From Desulfobacter postgatei 2ac9 (lineage in GTDB: Bacteria; Desulfobacterota; Desulfobacteria; Desulfobacterales; Desulfobacteraceae): a stretch of DNA of 64,000 nt. A program made the position numbers and the translations under genes. The notes below the pieces were generated by a model, which saw only the letters and a program-made list of their open reading frames with translations, did no database searches and had not been told where the DNA came from. Position 1 is the stretch's first letter. Each line of letters begins with the position of its first letter. The stretch covers positions 2,970,279-3,034,278 of the forward strand of contig NZ_CM001488.1 in NCBI RefSeq assembly GCF_000233695.2, read 5' to 3'. Of the stretch, positions 36,612 through 45,025 are shown one piece after another.

Positions 36612-36770
36612 ATGTTTCCCTTTTGTTTTGAATGGGTCTGGGACATCGGCCATGCAATTTTTTTCGGTGGGTTCTGGTATGCCATCTCCATTTTAGGGGC
36701 AGGTATGACCTATTGCCTTCTTAAGGCGGCCTATGACACGGTTAATGATAAAGGTGATTCACATCACTGA
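36612..36770 (+). CDS. Small single-helix membrane protein after qrcD
   Basis: A 52-residue protein reading MFPFCFEWVWDIGHAIFFGG, then FWYAISILGAGMTYCLLKAA and a short polar tail with two terminal histidines. A perfect AGGAGG stands before the ATG at eight-base spacing, and the gene lies between qrcD and a strong terminator, so it is very probably expressed with the complex. It is hydrophobic over about 30 residues, one membrane helix with aromatic belt. I know no described fifth Qrc subunit; it may be an accessory or assembly protein. Too short for most gene callers. Confidence 0.75.
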   Translation: MFPFCFEWVWDIGHAIFFGGFWYAISILGAGMTYCLLKAAYDTVNDKGDSHH

Positions 36771-36791
36771 TATTTAACCTGCGTAAAAATG

Positions 36792-36833
36792 AAAACGCCT
36801 GCTTGACTCTTTGAGTGAAGCAGGCGTTTTTTT
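36792..36833 (+). terminator. Bidirectional terminator after the qrc operon
   Basis: A 13-base perfect stem (AAAACGCCTGCTT at 36792-36804 with AAGCAGGCGTTTT at 36818-36830) and a T-run end the qrc transcript. The A-run on the other side means it can also stop the convergent hicB transcript. Confidence 0.9.
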
Positions 36834-36843
36834 GTATTCAGGT

Positions 36844-37245
36844 TTACCCTAAAACCCGCTCAACCGCTCCACAGATAAAGCGGGATCTATCAAGCCCTTC
36901 CTGGGTTTTAACATATTCGTTCACCCGCTCCAGCAAATCCACGGGTATCATGACGTTAATTCTTTTTTTAGGGCGGTATTCGTCCATTGCTTTTTCAGAT
37001 GGCAACACAGGGAAAATAAGCTCCCCCTGCTTTGCTTCTTTTCTGATTTCAACATAAGGCCTGGGGGCTTCATATTCCCGGCCTTTGCGGCCCAGAACCA
37101 TTATTGCGCTTAATGCATCTACAGCCATTTCAAGAGATTTCTCAACAGTCTCCCCGCAGGTGTTCACGGATAGGGCATCTGGGAATCGGACAGACCATCC
37201 GTCGTCATCAGGTGAAAAGATTGCATAATAAATATCCATTGGCAC
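36844..37245 (-). CDS. hicB: HicB-family antitoxin (orphan)
   Basis: A 133-residue protein with a HicB-like RNase H-type fold at residues 5-65 (DDGWSVRFPDALSVNTCGET) and a ribbon-helix-helix DNA-binding C-terminus (RINVMIPVDLLERVNEYVKT). HicB neutralises the HicA mRNA interferase and represses its own promoter. No HicA gene is present on either side: 37246-37470 holds nothing resembling one. A palindrome 63 bases upstream may be its operator. The ribosome binding site AAAGGAGG is strong. Confidence 0.85.
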   Translation of the reverse strand: MPMDIYYAIFSPDDDGWSVRFPDALSVNTCGETVEKSLEMAVDALSAIMVLGRKGREYEAPRPYVEIRKEAKQGELIFPVLPSEKAMDEYRPKKRINVMIPVDLLERVNEYVKTQEGLDRSRFICGAVERVLG

Positions 37246-37307
37246 CTCCTTTACTTGTCTGCCTGCTTGTGATCATCTTCATTTATTTTCACCCCTTTGT
37301 CTGATTT

Positions 37308-37331
37308 ATATTTACATCTATGTGTAAATAT
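37308..37331. promoter_or_regulatory. Palindromic operator upstream of hicB
   Basis: ATATTTACA (37308-37316) and TGTAAATAT (37323-37331) are perfect 9-base reverse complements around six bases. Such sites near the promoter are typical of ribbon-helix-helix repressors, so autoregulation by the HicB protein is likely, though not shown. Confidence 0.5.
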
Positions 37332-37417
37332 CATCAAGGGGTTTTTAACATTCTTGGAATTACCTGGGGCAGTTAACTGCCCCTCCCCGACTACCCGATC
37401 AGTGAAACTGTAGCAAG

Positions 37418-37483
37418 TCAAAAGTTTTTTACGATCTTTTTAAAACAGACCCGTTCAAACCCCAGGGCCACCCGATCAACGAT
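37418..37483 (-). pseudogene. Orphan 3' tail of an AAA-ATPase/nuclease gene
   Basis: On the minus strand this fragment reads IVDRVALGFERVCFKKIVKN and then a stop. The 12 residues VALGFERVCFKK are identical to the last residues of the AAA-ATPase-like protein at 38470-40248. It is joined out of frame to a broken parE gene and has no upstream part, so it is a leftover from a lost second copy. Confidence 0.6.
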
Positions 37484-37638
37484 ACGGCGATATGATTACT
37501 TCTCGGTAAGGGAGTTCTGGAAATTCAGTTACAATTCTCCCGGATTCAGGAAAAATCCTCAAGTGTTCGGAATATTTTCTCAGCCCGATTACGAAAATTG
37601 ATAGCTGCCGAAGGTTTATCCTTTCGAATGTATGATAA
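37476..37638 (-). pseudogene. Frameshifted ParE/RelE-type toxin remnant
   Basis: Two overlapping frames together give a ParE-like C-terminal half: DKPSAAINFRNRAEKIFRTL, then EDF, then after a shift PESGRIVTEFPELPYREVII and SPYR. A single extra T in the GATTTTTCCT run (about 37555) breaks the frame. The N-terminal part of the family is missing. It lies just downstream of the vapC-like gene. No antitoxin partner is visible. Confidence 0.6.
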
Positions 37639-37670
37639 AGAATTCCGACCTGACTCCGGGTATACAAAAA

Positions 37671-38087
37671 TTAAAGAATCAAAGGATTTTCTACTTTTAC
37701 GCCCTGAAAAATCTGGCCGGGATTCAAATCCTCGGTCCAGATTTTTCCACAACGGGCACTTTGCGCCGCCGATACAATGAGAGCGTCCCAGAAGGAAATT
37801 TTATTCAGGACTTGGCAGTCAATGGCCCGGTCAATGATTTCAGGCAAAATCAATACAACCTCAAAATGGGAAAACGAGTGTAAGATATCTTTGACGATCA
37901 GGGCATCAACCTCAAGCTTTTTTGTGGCTGTAACGTAAAATTCCTGCATGACCTGGGTGGAAATGACGCCTCCGGGCCCTTGGGCCACTTGACGGAGAAT
38001 CGTCCGACTTTTATGTTGCTTTTCAGGATCATATTGATCCAGAGCATAGACAAGGATGTTGGTGTCGATAAAGATTTTAGCGGTCAT
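37671..38087 (-). CDS. vapC: PIN-domain toxin (VapC-like)
   Basis: A 138-residue PIN-domain ribonuclease. From the ATG at 38087 it begins MTAKIFIDTNILVYALDQYD, containing the first acidic metal ligand, with a further acidic residue in MQEFYV and SFWDALIV at the C-terminal side. An upstream in-frame extension overlaps the antitoxin more and has no family match. Its start overlaps the end of the antitoxin gene by 11 bases, the usual vapBC order. Confidence 0.85.
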   Translation of the reverse strand: MTAKIFIDTNILVYALDQYDPEKQHKSRTILRQVAQGPGGVISTQVMQEFYVTATKKLEVDALIVKDILHSFSHFEVVLILPEIIDRAIDCQVLNKISFWDALIVSAAQSARCGKIWTEDLNPGQIFQGVKVENPLIL

Positions 38088-38301
38088 ATAAATCGTCCCT
38101 GTTCCAGGTCCGGCCATTGGAATCCGCCTTTGCCCGATCCATGAGTTCGAAACATGAATCAATCCACTCAATTGACTGGGGCACGACGGTTTGCTCCAAC
38201 AATTTTCTGATCAGTGCATTCAGGGAAGTCTGGTGCTGCTTTGCGTATTCGCGTCCTGAATGCAGCAGTTCAGTATCTAATGAAATGGTGATATTGGGCA
38301 T
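38077..38301 (-). CDS. vapB: Ribbon-helix-helix antitoxin (VapB-like)
   Basis: A 74-residue antitoxin with an N-terminal ribbon-helix-helix (PNITISLDTELLHSGREYAK) and a C-terminal toxin-binding tail (WNRDDLYDR). It precedes and overlaps the PIN toxin gene. A strong AGGAGG lies before the ATG. A fragment of a closely related antitoxin gene occurs at 46494-46530. Confidence 0.85.
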   Translation of the reverse strand: MPNITISLDTELLHSGREYAKQHQTSLNALIRKLLEQTVVPQSIEWIDSCFELMDRAKADSNGRTWNRDDLYDR

Positions 38302-38469
38302 TGTAAACCTCCTTGTTTCTTTTTATATGAAAGTCCCAATTGAGCCTATGTGTTTATAGACCAGACCACATGGTTGTTATTTAAATACACTATAAATGGA
38401 CACTGATTGTGTGTCAATGTTGGAACTTCCATTTGAAGCCTGTTTTAATGTACAATTACTGAAGCCATA

Positions 38470-40248
38470 TCAACTCAATTTTTTAAAACATACCCTTTCA
38501 AATCCCAAAGCAACCACCACAAATTTTTTCAGACGCAGATTCCCATACCGTTGTTCAAGCTCATGTCCGTATGCACACACCTGTTTTTCACCGTTCTCCA
38601 TCTGCCTTACAATTTCAGGAAGTTTTGCTAATTCATCCCCGGACAAGTCCCGTGCCTTTTCAGCACAGATTCCGGCATGTTTGAGCCTTACAAACTTGAA
38701 CTCAATCAATACATCAAATATTCTACCATGTCGCTTATCCGGCCGGATGATCATGGTAAGATCGGCATATCTGCGGTTAATTTCAGTTTCAGAATCCATG
38801 ATATAGAGGATATCATTGTAGAGCAGAGTTAAAAACGCGGTCTTTATGGTCAATTCATTGGCCCACCGATAGTCCCTGTTATGAAACACCTTGAAATATT
38901 TGTTTTTCATAAAAGCGCACAACGGCGCCATATCTCCTTTTTGATACACCTGTTCGGCCGCATTCGAACCCTCATCCCTGTCTCCGGGATCGGGCAGCAG
39001 CATTTTTTGAATTCGATCCACATACAGGCTTTTAATGACAAGATTGGGAACTTTTAACCGCACCTTTAAGTCCGGTGTATCACCGGCCAGGGTCAACACG
39101 CCGAAATAATAAAGAAAAGATGCCAGAAACATATTGTCCTTGGATTGATCAGACAGCATCTCTTTAATGCCGAAACGGTCTTCAATATCAGAGACAATAA
39201 GCTCATGATTTTTCTGGACCAGGTTCATCAAAAGATCTCTTCCCATGGGCATCCGGGCCATATATTCAAGTTTTGATTCATCCACTGCAAGATTTGAATC
39301 CAGCATTTTCCTTGGATAGGTGCAGGTTTTTTCAAACTGTTTCAAAAAATATAAACACAGGGTTGGGTTATACACATATTCATCAATGGCATGGGAAAAA
39401 TTATATCCATTATAATAGACTTTCGTCAAATTAACGGCTTCCTGAATTTTTTCCTTTTCAAATCCACATTGATCAACAATTTCTTTGAGCACCGCTTCAA
39501 TTTCTTGCTGCCTGAAGCCGCACAGATCATTAAATTCAGGTTCAAAGTAAATATTTTCGGCAATATTATATCCGCTTGTGATATCGCTCATCACAACCGG
39601 AGAAACCCCGGTGATAAACACACGATCAATCATGGAACCGGACGTGGCGGATTTTACTGCCTTGAAAAAAGTCTTTAAAGGGCCTTCATCATGCACAATG
39701 GCCTTATATCTGTCTTCTTCGCTGTGTATGCCCATCATGATGGTATTGGCAAAATTATCATATTCATCAATGAGAAGGTATACCGGATATGGGGTCATGC
39801 GCACCGAGCTTACCAGCGATTTAACAGAACTTATGGCATTTTTGGGGTTTATTTCAATCCCGGGAAGATCATACTCCCCGTAATAGAGCAAAAATCCTTT
39901 AATGCAGTCGTTAATATGATCAAAAAGAGCTTCCTTCACTTCCTTTGCACTGCCGGTGCAATCAACACATGAAAAATCAAATTTCAAAATAAAATATGAA
40001 TTGTGCAGAGCCGTTGGGGTTTTTCCGATTTTCAACTTCCCGAAAATCGAATCGAATTCATCCTTTTTTGCCACATCATAATAGTTTTCCAACATTGAAA
40101 GAAGCAGGCTTTTGCCGAACCGCCTGGGCCGGATAAACAGCTGGGATTTTGTATTTTCAAGCAAAGGTATCTTATCGGTCCTGTCACAATAGAAATACCC
40201 CTCACCGGCAACGGTTTTAAAATCAGATATGCCATATGGAAATTTCAT
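38470..40248 (-). CDS. AAA-ATPase-like / PD-(D/E)XK nuclease-family protein
   Basis: A 592-residue protein of a family common in Bacteroidetes, Clostridia and Desulfobacterota (AAA-ATPase-like domain with a C-terminal PD-(D/E)XK nuclease-like domain). It begins KFPYGISDFKTV, and the ATPase loop region is LFIRPRRFGKSLLLSML near residue 50. The C-terminal part has the nuclease-like D-x-E-F-K element (GRIFDVLIEFKFVRL). The biological role of the family is not established; a defence role has been suggested by others for some. The start at 40248 fits a GGGAG ribosome binding site. A tail fragment of a related gene lies at 37418. Confidence 0.85.
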   Translation of the reverse strand: MKFPYGISDFKTVAGEGYFYCDRTDKIPLLENTKSQLFIRPRRFGKSLLLSMLENYYDVAKKDEFDSIFGKLKIGKTPTALHNSYFILKFDFSCVDCTGSAKEVKEALFDHINDCIKGFLLYYGEYDLPGIEINPKNAISSVKSLVSSVRMTPYPVYLLIDEYDNFANTIMMGIHSEEDRYKAIVHDEGPLKTFFKAVKSATSGSMIDRVFITGVSPVVMSDITSGYNIAENIYFEPEFNDLCGFRQQEIEAVLKEIVDQCGFEKEKIQEAVNLTKVYYNGYNFSHAIDEYVYNPTLCLYFLKQFEKTCTYPRKMLDSNLAVDESKLEYMARMPMGRDLLMNLVQKNHELIVSDIEDRFGIKEMLSDQSKDNMFLASFLYYFGVLTLAGDTPDLKVRLKVPNLVIKSLYVDRIQKMLLPDPGDRDEGSNAAEQVYQKGDMAPLCAFMKNKYFKVFHNRDYRWANELTIKTAFLTLLYNDILYIMDSETEINRRYADLTMIIRPDKRHGRIFDVLIEFKFVRLKHAGICAEKARDLSGDELAKLPEIVRQMENGEKQVCAYGHELEQRYGNLRLKKFVVVALGFERVCFKKLS

Positions 40249-40329
40249 GATTTTGTGTCTCCCCTGCACACACTTCAATACTCGTTAGACAGCAAATGGA
40301 AAGCGAAAGGGTTGACAGTAAACTCTTCC

Positions 40330-40731
40330 TCAAATAAACACCACCGGCGAAACCCCGAAGCGTTTTCCTAGTGCCTTCACCTGCCGGGTATTAAGCCTGC
40401 GCTTTCCGCTCAAAATTTCAGATACAACCCCTTGACTGCCGATCTCCGGCAGATCTCCCTGCCTGACACCGTGTTCCTGCATTAAACAATTCAGGATGTC
40501 AGCAGGTGCGCCTTCATGTTCCGGCAAGTGGGCGGTTTCATACGTTTCAACAAGACTGCCGACGGTCTCGACCAGAGACGCCAGCGGGTGTCCTTCGTCC
40601 TCTCCGATTTCATCCAAAAGGCTGTCAAGAAAAGATACCTGCCGGTCATATTCTGCTTTTGAATGGGCCACGGAGAAGATGCTTTTAATATCCGGCCAGA
40701 TCCGGATAATGTCGTTTGCCTCCTGTAACAT
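40330..40731 (-). CDS. higA: HigA-type antitoxin
   Basis: A 133-residue antitoxin with a helix-turn-helix (GVRQGDLPEIGSQGVVSEIL) of the XRE type in its C-terminal half. The start ATG at 40731 gives MLQEANDIIRIWPDIKSIFS, the expected family N-terminus. It lies downstream of higB, the higBA order. A second, broken copy occurs at 46080-46481 with about 90 percent identity by eye. Confidence 0.85.
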   Translation of the reverse strand: MLQEANDIIRIWPDIKSIFSVAHSKAEYDRQVSFLDSLLDEIGEDEGHPLASLVETVGSLVETYETAHLPEHEGAPADILNCLMQEHGVRQGDLPEIGSQGVVSEILSGKRRLNTRQVKALGKRFGVSPVVFI

Positions 40732-41020
40732 CAGCCTTCCCTCCATTTTTTTTGTCATATTCGTTATGCGTGAGGACATGCCGGATATACAGCCGCTGTG
40801 TGTTGTAATGGACAGCTGCAATAAGCCGGACCTTGTTCCCGCCGATATTAAACACGGTAAACCCGCCCACCTGGTCTGCATTTGGAAAAACACCTCTCAG
40901 TTCAGCGAAGTTGCCAAACCCTGTATGCTTCACAATTCGGTACCAGGCATCCAGGGCGGTTGAACATTCCGGGTATCGTTCAGCAAAATCCAATATTTTT
41001 TTCCGTGTTATGATGTGCAT
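40685..41020 (-). CDS. higB: HigB-type mRNA interferase toxin, C-terminus frameshift-extended
   Basis: A 111-residue toxin with the family pattern MHIITRKKILDFAERYPEC, AWYRIVKHTGFGNFAEL and FNIGGNKVRLIAAVHY. Toxins of this family usually end shortly after RHVLTHNEYDKK. Here, an eight-A run is followed by TGG so that the frame runs on for about 20 residues into the higA start. Adding one A would give KKKWREG and a stop overlapping the higA ATG. The likely cause is a one-base deletion or slippage in the A-run; the catalytic part is intact. Confidence 0.8.
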   Translation of the reverse strand: MHIITRKKILDFAERYPECSTALDAWYRIVKHTGFGNFAELRGVFPNADQVGGFTVFNIGGNKVRLIAAVHYNTQRLYIRHVLTHNEYDKKNGGKADVTGGKRHYPDLAGY

Positions 41021-41059
41021 ATCTTTACATATCTCAGTTTGAGATATGTATCAAGTATT

Positions 41060-41179
41060 TTAAAGAAGAGTCTCTTTAGTATGCGCTTTTTCATGTGATC
41101 CAATGTAGGTTACCTCCACCAGTTTGATTTCTTTTTCTGTTACCTTTCAGACAGTGATATAGTTTGGTTTCCCCTTTTT
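41060..41179 (-). pseudogene. Short decayed coding fragment
   Basis: On the minus strand KKGKPNYITV, one stop, then KVTEKEIKLVEVTYIGSHEK and AHTKETLL form a coding-like stretch broken by an in-frame TGA. The pattern of charges looks like real protein, but I cannot name the family with confidence. It lies just upstream of higB on the same strand. Confidence 0.3.
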
Positions 41180-41397
41180 CAAGACTGGATAAATTTAAAC
41201 GTTGATACTATAATCACAAAATTGAGAAGCAATATTCTATGTTCTGTTGACATTTAGCGTAGCCATATTCTTCTGTCGGGTGGCAATAATCTCCACTATG
41301 CACCGCTGCGAAGTTTCCAAAGTACGAAAAACAGAAATAAGAAACTAACTGCCCACGAACAACAGGGATAAGAGCATCCCTGTAAGGAGAAGGAAAC

Positions 41398-41889
41398 ATG
41401 AGCACAGAACCGCAGGAAAAAAACATAATGACACCGGGGGAGTATCTTGCCCTTGAAAGAGCTTCGCTGGATATCAGACATGAATTTTATGCTGGTGAAA
41501 TCTTCGCTATGGTTGGGGCAAGCAGGCACCACAACCGTATCAATATGAATCTTGCTAGGGAATTAGGGATTAAATTCAAAGCAGATAATTTCCGTTGCGA
41601 AGCGTTCTCCAATGACATGCGTGTAAAAATTGAAAACGGCTATGTGTACCCGGACATTGTTATTACTTGTGGTGATGCAGAGTTTGAAGATAATGAGTTT
41701 GACACCCTGACAAACCCAGTTGTCATAATGGAAATTCTTTCAGATTCAACAGAGCTATTTGACAGGACGAAAAAGTTTTTTCATTACAGAAAAATCCCGA
41801 CACTTCAAGAGTATATCTTAGTCTCTCAACATGTGATCAGCGTCAATTATAATTCCCGCCGAACGACAATTAAAATTCCCGAAATTTAA
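41398..41889 (+). pseudogene. Uma2-family endonuclease-like gene truncated by IS21 insertion
   Basis: The gene starts with a normal Uma2 (DUF820) N-terminus: MTPGEYLALERASLDIRHEF, then YAGEIFAMVGASRHHNRI. The DPDI-type element reads YVYPDIVIT, and PVVIMEILSDSTELFDRTKK with EYILVSQ follows, a PD-(D/E)XK-type nuclease fold. The expected last 25-40 residues are missing. The frame runs into the inverted repeat of the IS21 element at about 41834 and stops at 41889 inside it. Confidence 0.75.
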
Positions 41890-41941
41890 AGAATCAAAAA
41901 AATGGTAAAAGCATCCAAATTTTACTGAAGGAGTGATTTGG

Positions 41942-43419
41942 ATGGTAACAAACCAACAAGTGAGGAGGTTGTTCAAGTTGATTCAATCTGAGAAGGATTT
42001 CGGGATCGCAGCAATGAAAGCAGGTATGGATGAGAAGACGGCTCGAAAGTACCGTGAAATTGGTAAATTACCAAGCGAGCTTCAACAGGAGCACGACTGG
42101 CGTACACGTAAAGATCCGTTTGAAGAGGCATGGGATAGTATCAAAGAAATGTTATCAATAAATCCGGGGTTGGAAGCCAAAACCATTTTTGAGGATATGC
42201 AGCGCAAACAGCCCGGCCGATTTGCCGATGGTCAATTAAGGACCCTGCAGCGACGGATCAAGCATTGGCGGCCACAGAAGGTCCAGGCAAAGAAATATTC
42301 TTTGCACAAATACATAAACCAGGCGAACTATGCCAGTCTGACTTCACGCATATGGATAAGCTGGGTGTCACCATAGGCGGCGTTCCCTTTGATCACATGA
42401 TCTATCATTTTGTTTTAACCTTTTCTAACTGGGAAACCGGGAGCATATGTTTTTCTGAAAGTTTTGAAAGCCTGAGCCATGGCCTGCAAAATGCCTTATG
42501 GAACCTGGGCGGTGTTCCCCATCGTCACCGTACAGATTGTTTGGCGACGGCTGTTAACAAGGAGACCCATCCGGAAGAGTTCACCCGCAGGTATCAGGAT
42601 CTTATGGACCATTACGGTCTGACACCTTGCAAAACGAACCCATCCAGTCCCAATGAAAATGGTGATGTGGAGCAGCGCAATTATCGATTTAAAAAGGCTG
42701 TTGACCAGTCCCTTCTGTTAAAAGGCCACCGGAATTTTAAAGACCGGGAGGAATATGAGTGTTTTCTGTCCAAACTGTTTTGCCAACTGAATGCCGGGCG
42801 AAAAGACCGCCTATCAAAAGAACTTGAAATTTTGCATCGGCTACCCAAAACCCGAATCGACTCATGTAAAAAACTGGATCTCAAAGTCGGTCCCGGCTGT
42901 ACCATACGAGTTAATCACAACGTATACTCAGTGAACAGCAGGCTTATAGGAGAAAAAATACAGGTCCGCCTTTACATGGAATACCTGGAAATCTGGTACG
43001 GGCAAAAAAAGGTCGATACCTTGCCACGGTTACGGGGGGAAGGGAAGTACAAAATCAATTACCGGCATATCATTGACAGTTTGGTCAGAAAACCGGGGGC
43101 GTTTGAAAATTATCGATATCGTAATGACATGTTCCCCACCAGCCGTTTTCGGATCGCGTATGATTACTTAAAAGAGCGCTATACCGTTCAAAGCGCTGCG
43201 TCAAGATATCTGAAGATTCTATACCTTGCCGCAAAAGACAGTGAAGTGGCTGTAGACAATGCCTTGACGATTTTAATTAATGAAGGCCATGAGATCAGCA
43301 AAGATGCGGTCCAGCGGCTTATGAAATCTAATGCCCCTGTTGCCGGGCCGGATGATATCCATATCCCGGCCATTGATTTAAGCAGTTATGACCAACTTCT
43401 CAAAATGGTGGAGGCATGA
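41942..43419 (+). pseudogene. istA: IS21 transposase IstA, single-base frameshift
   Basis: The first part (from ATG 41942) begins VTNQQVRRLFKLIQSEKDFG and ends in a helix-turn-helix plus LRTLQRRIKHWRP. The second part, from about 42268, reads ATEGPGKEIFFAQIHKPGEL, then DFTHMDKLGV and the DDE-type domain (PHRHRTDCLATAV, NPSSPNENGDVEQRNYRFKK) to the end. Intact family members run straight through, as HWRATEGPGKE. A G seems to be missing from a GGG run in TGGCGG/CCACA at about 42268. No convincing programmed slippery site was seen, so the gene is probably inactive. Confidence 0.8.
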
Positions 43420-44171
43420 TGAGCGACAGAGACCAGATTGGAAACCATCTTAAAAGTCTGCACATGCCGACCATGCGCCGCAGCTATGAAGAAATGGCAG
43501 ATCAGGCCCGGGCTGAGTCATGGGGGTATGAGCACTATCTTTTGCAGTTGCTGAATCTTGAATGTGAAGGGCGCTGGCAAAACCGGATAGCACGGAACCT
43601 GAGGGCATCCAGGCTGCCACCCTCGAAAACCTTTGAGAATTTTGATAAAAAGCGTCTTCCCATAAAGGTCGCTAATCATTTGAATGTACTGATCGACGGC
43701 TCTTTTTTAAATCAATCTGAAAACATTTTGGCCTTTGGAAATCCTGGAAGCGGGAAAACCCATCTGTTATGTGCCATTGGTCATGAATTGATTGCACAAG
43801 GAAAACAGGTCCTTTTCATCCCATGCAGCCATCTTGTCCAGGATCTGCTGATCGCCAAAAGGGAACTTGAGTTGACAAAAAAGCTCAAAAGTCTTTCCAG
43901 ATTTGATGCCGTGATTATCGATGATATCGGATATGTCCAGCAAAGCCGGGAAGAGATGGAAGTTCTGTTCACCTTCCTGGCAGATCGGTATGAACAAGGC
44001 AGCCTGATGATCACCAGCAATCTTCCCTTTTCTAAATGGGAACAGATTTTTAAGGACCCTATGACAACTGCTGCGGCTATTGACCGGCTTGTTCACCACA
44101 GCATTATCTTCGAATTGAATGTTGAAAGCTATCGTATGGAGCAGGCCAAAAAGGAGGCAGAATCATGTTAG
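43416..44171 (+). CDS. istB: IS21 helper ATPase IstB
   Basis: A 251-residue AAA+ ATPase that assists IS21 transposition. Walker A is GNPGSGKTH near residue 107, Walker B VIIDDIGYVQQS near 166, and the family tail ends MEQAKKEAES. The ATGATGA start overlaps the istA stop and the ATG at 44165 of the next gene overlaps its stop, so three genes are coupled. Confidence 0.92.
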   Translation: MMSDRDQIGNHLKSLHMPTMRRSYEEMADQARAESWGYEHYLLQLLNLECEGRWQNRIARNLRASRLPPSKTFENFDKKRLPIKVANHLNVLIDGSFLNQSENILAFGNPGSGKTHLLCAIGHELIAQGKQVLFIPCSHLVQDLLIAKRELELTKKLKSLSRFDAVIIDDIGYVQQSREEMEVLFTFLADRYEQGSLMITSNLPFSKWEQIFKDPMTTAAAIDRLVHHSIIFELNVESYRMEQAKKEAESC

Positions 44172-44398
44172 TGCATGAAATGAATACTCCGTATACCCGG
44201 GAAGAGATCGTAGAAATTGTCAAAATGATACGGCTACATTTATACAATAATGGGCTTCATTGTGGTGCCCGTGTTATCAGGGAGGACATGGAAGATGAGA
44301 ATGTCCAGCCATTACCTTCTTTAAGCACTATTGGGCGTATCTTGTCACGCCATGGCTTAACACATGGCAGAACCGGAGTTTATAACAATCCCGTTTAA
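44165..44398 (+). CDS. Small helix-turn-helix protein in the IS21 element
   Basis: A 77-residue protein reading EEIVEIVKMIRLHLYNNGLH and STIGRILSRHGLTHGRTG, which looks like the DNA-binding N-terminus of IS481- or IS30-type transposases. Its start overlaps the istB stop, so it belongs to the element's operon. Most IS21 elements have only istA and istB. It may be a regulator or end-binding helper. Confidence 0.55.
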   Translation: MLVHEMNTPYTREEIVEIVKMIRLHLYNNGLHCGARVIREDMEDENVQPLPSLSTIGRILSRHGLTHGRTGVYNNPV

Positions 44399-44524
44399 AA
44401 ATAGGCGGATAATAAATAGTCATTTTTTTTATGCGAAAATCACCTGTATTTTTTGTAAAGCGTAATACATTTATCTATGGTTCTTTCATAGCAGAGCTTT
44501 CGGGTGTTTTTCAAAGGAGACGGT

Positions 44525-44704
44525 ATGCGTGGTGGATATAGAGGAAAACCAAAACCCAAATTGCCGACACATCTAAAGCGGGTTCCTGTAAATGCACGAA
44601 TCCAGCAGTGGATGCTTCATGAACTCAAAAGAAGAGGTGAGGTTGGGATAGTTTTGGAATATATACTGATTGAAGCGGGTTTTAAGTACCAACCAGAAAA
44701 ATGA
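44525..44704 (+). CDS. Small basic protein at the end of the IS21 element
   Basis: A 59-residue basic protein (MRGGYRGKPKPKLPTHLKRV, then a helical RIQQWMLHELKRRGEVG). AAAGGAG precedes the ATG at a good distance. I do not recognise it. It lies inside the IS21 boundaries, 127 bases after the helix-turn-helix gene. Confidence 0.45.
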   Translation: MRGGYRGKPKPKLPTHLKRVPVNARIQQWMLHELKRRGEVGIVLEYILIEAGFKYQPEK

Positions 44705-45025
44705 AGAAAGGCCCAATGCCTCCGGCGGCCCTACGGAGTATTTGTTTCGCGCTATGGCGCGAGGATTTTACGCATTAAAGACAAAAACATGGGGGAAGGA
44801 CAGCATACAGTAAAGTGCATACTGCCCCCCATGTCTTCGTCACCAGTCACGGCGCTCGGGGTGCTTCCCAGCAGTTGCCCTATCCTCCGGGCTGGGGTGG
44901 GGGATATTATCAATGTTACAAAAAATAGCAAGGGAATAATGGAAAACAAATACAAAATAAACAGGTTATAAAGAATGGGGAACGGGAATTTTAATTGTCG
45001 TTGAGGGGAAAAAATAATTGTCGTT
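44705..45025. other. Non-coding right part of the IS21 element
   Basis: No gene is supported here. The stretch from 44789 to 44834 holds an imperfect inverted repeat with outer arms CATGGGGG and CCCCCATG. The rest leads into the right inverted end at about 44983-45030. Confidence 0.5.

Noticed and set aside
42265-42300. Programmed -1 frameshifting to join the two istA frames
   Set aside because: No good slippery heptamer is present in the overlap, and a single missing G in a GGG run explains the shift and restores a family-like sequence.
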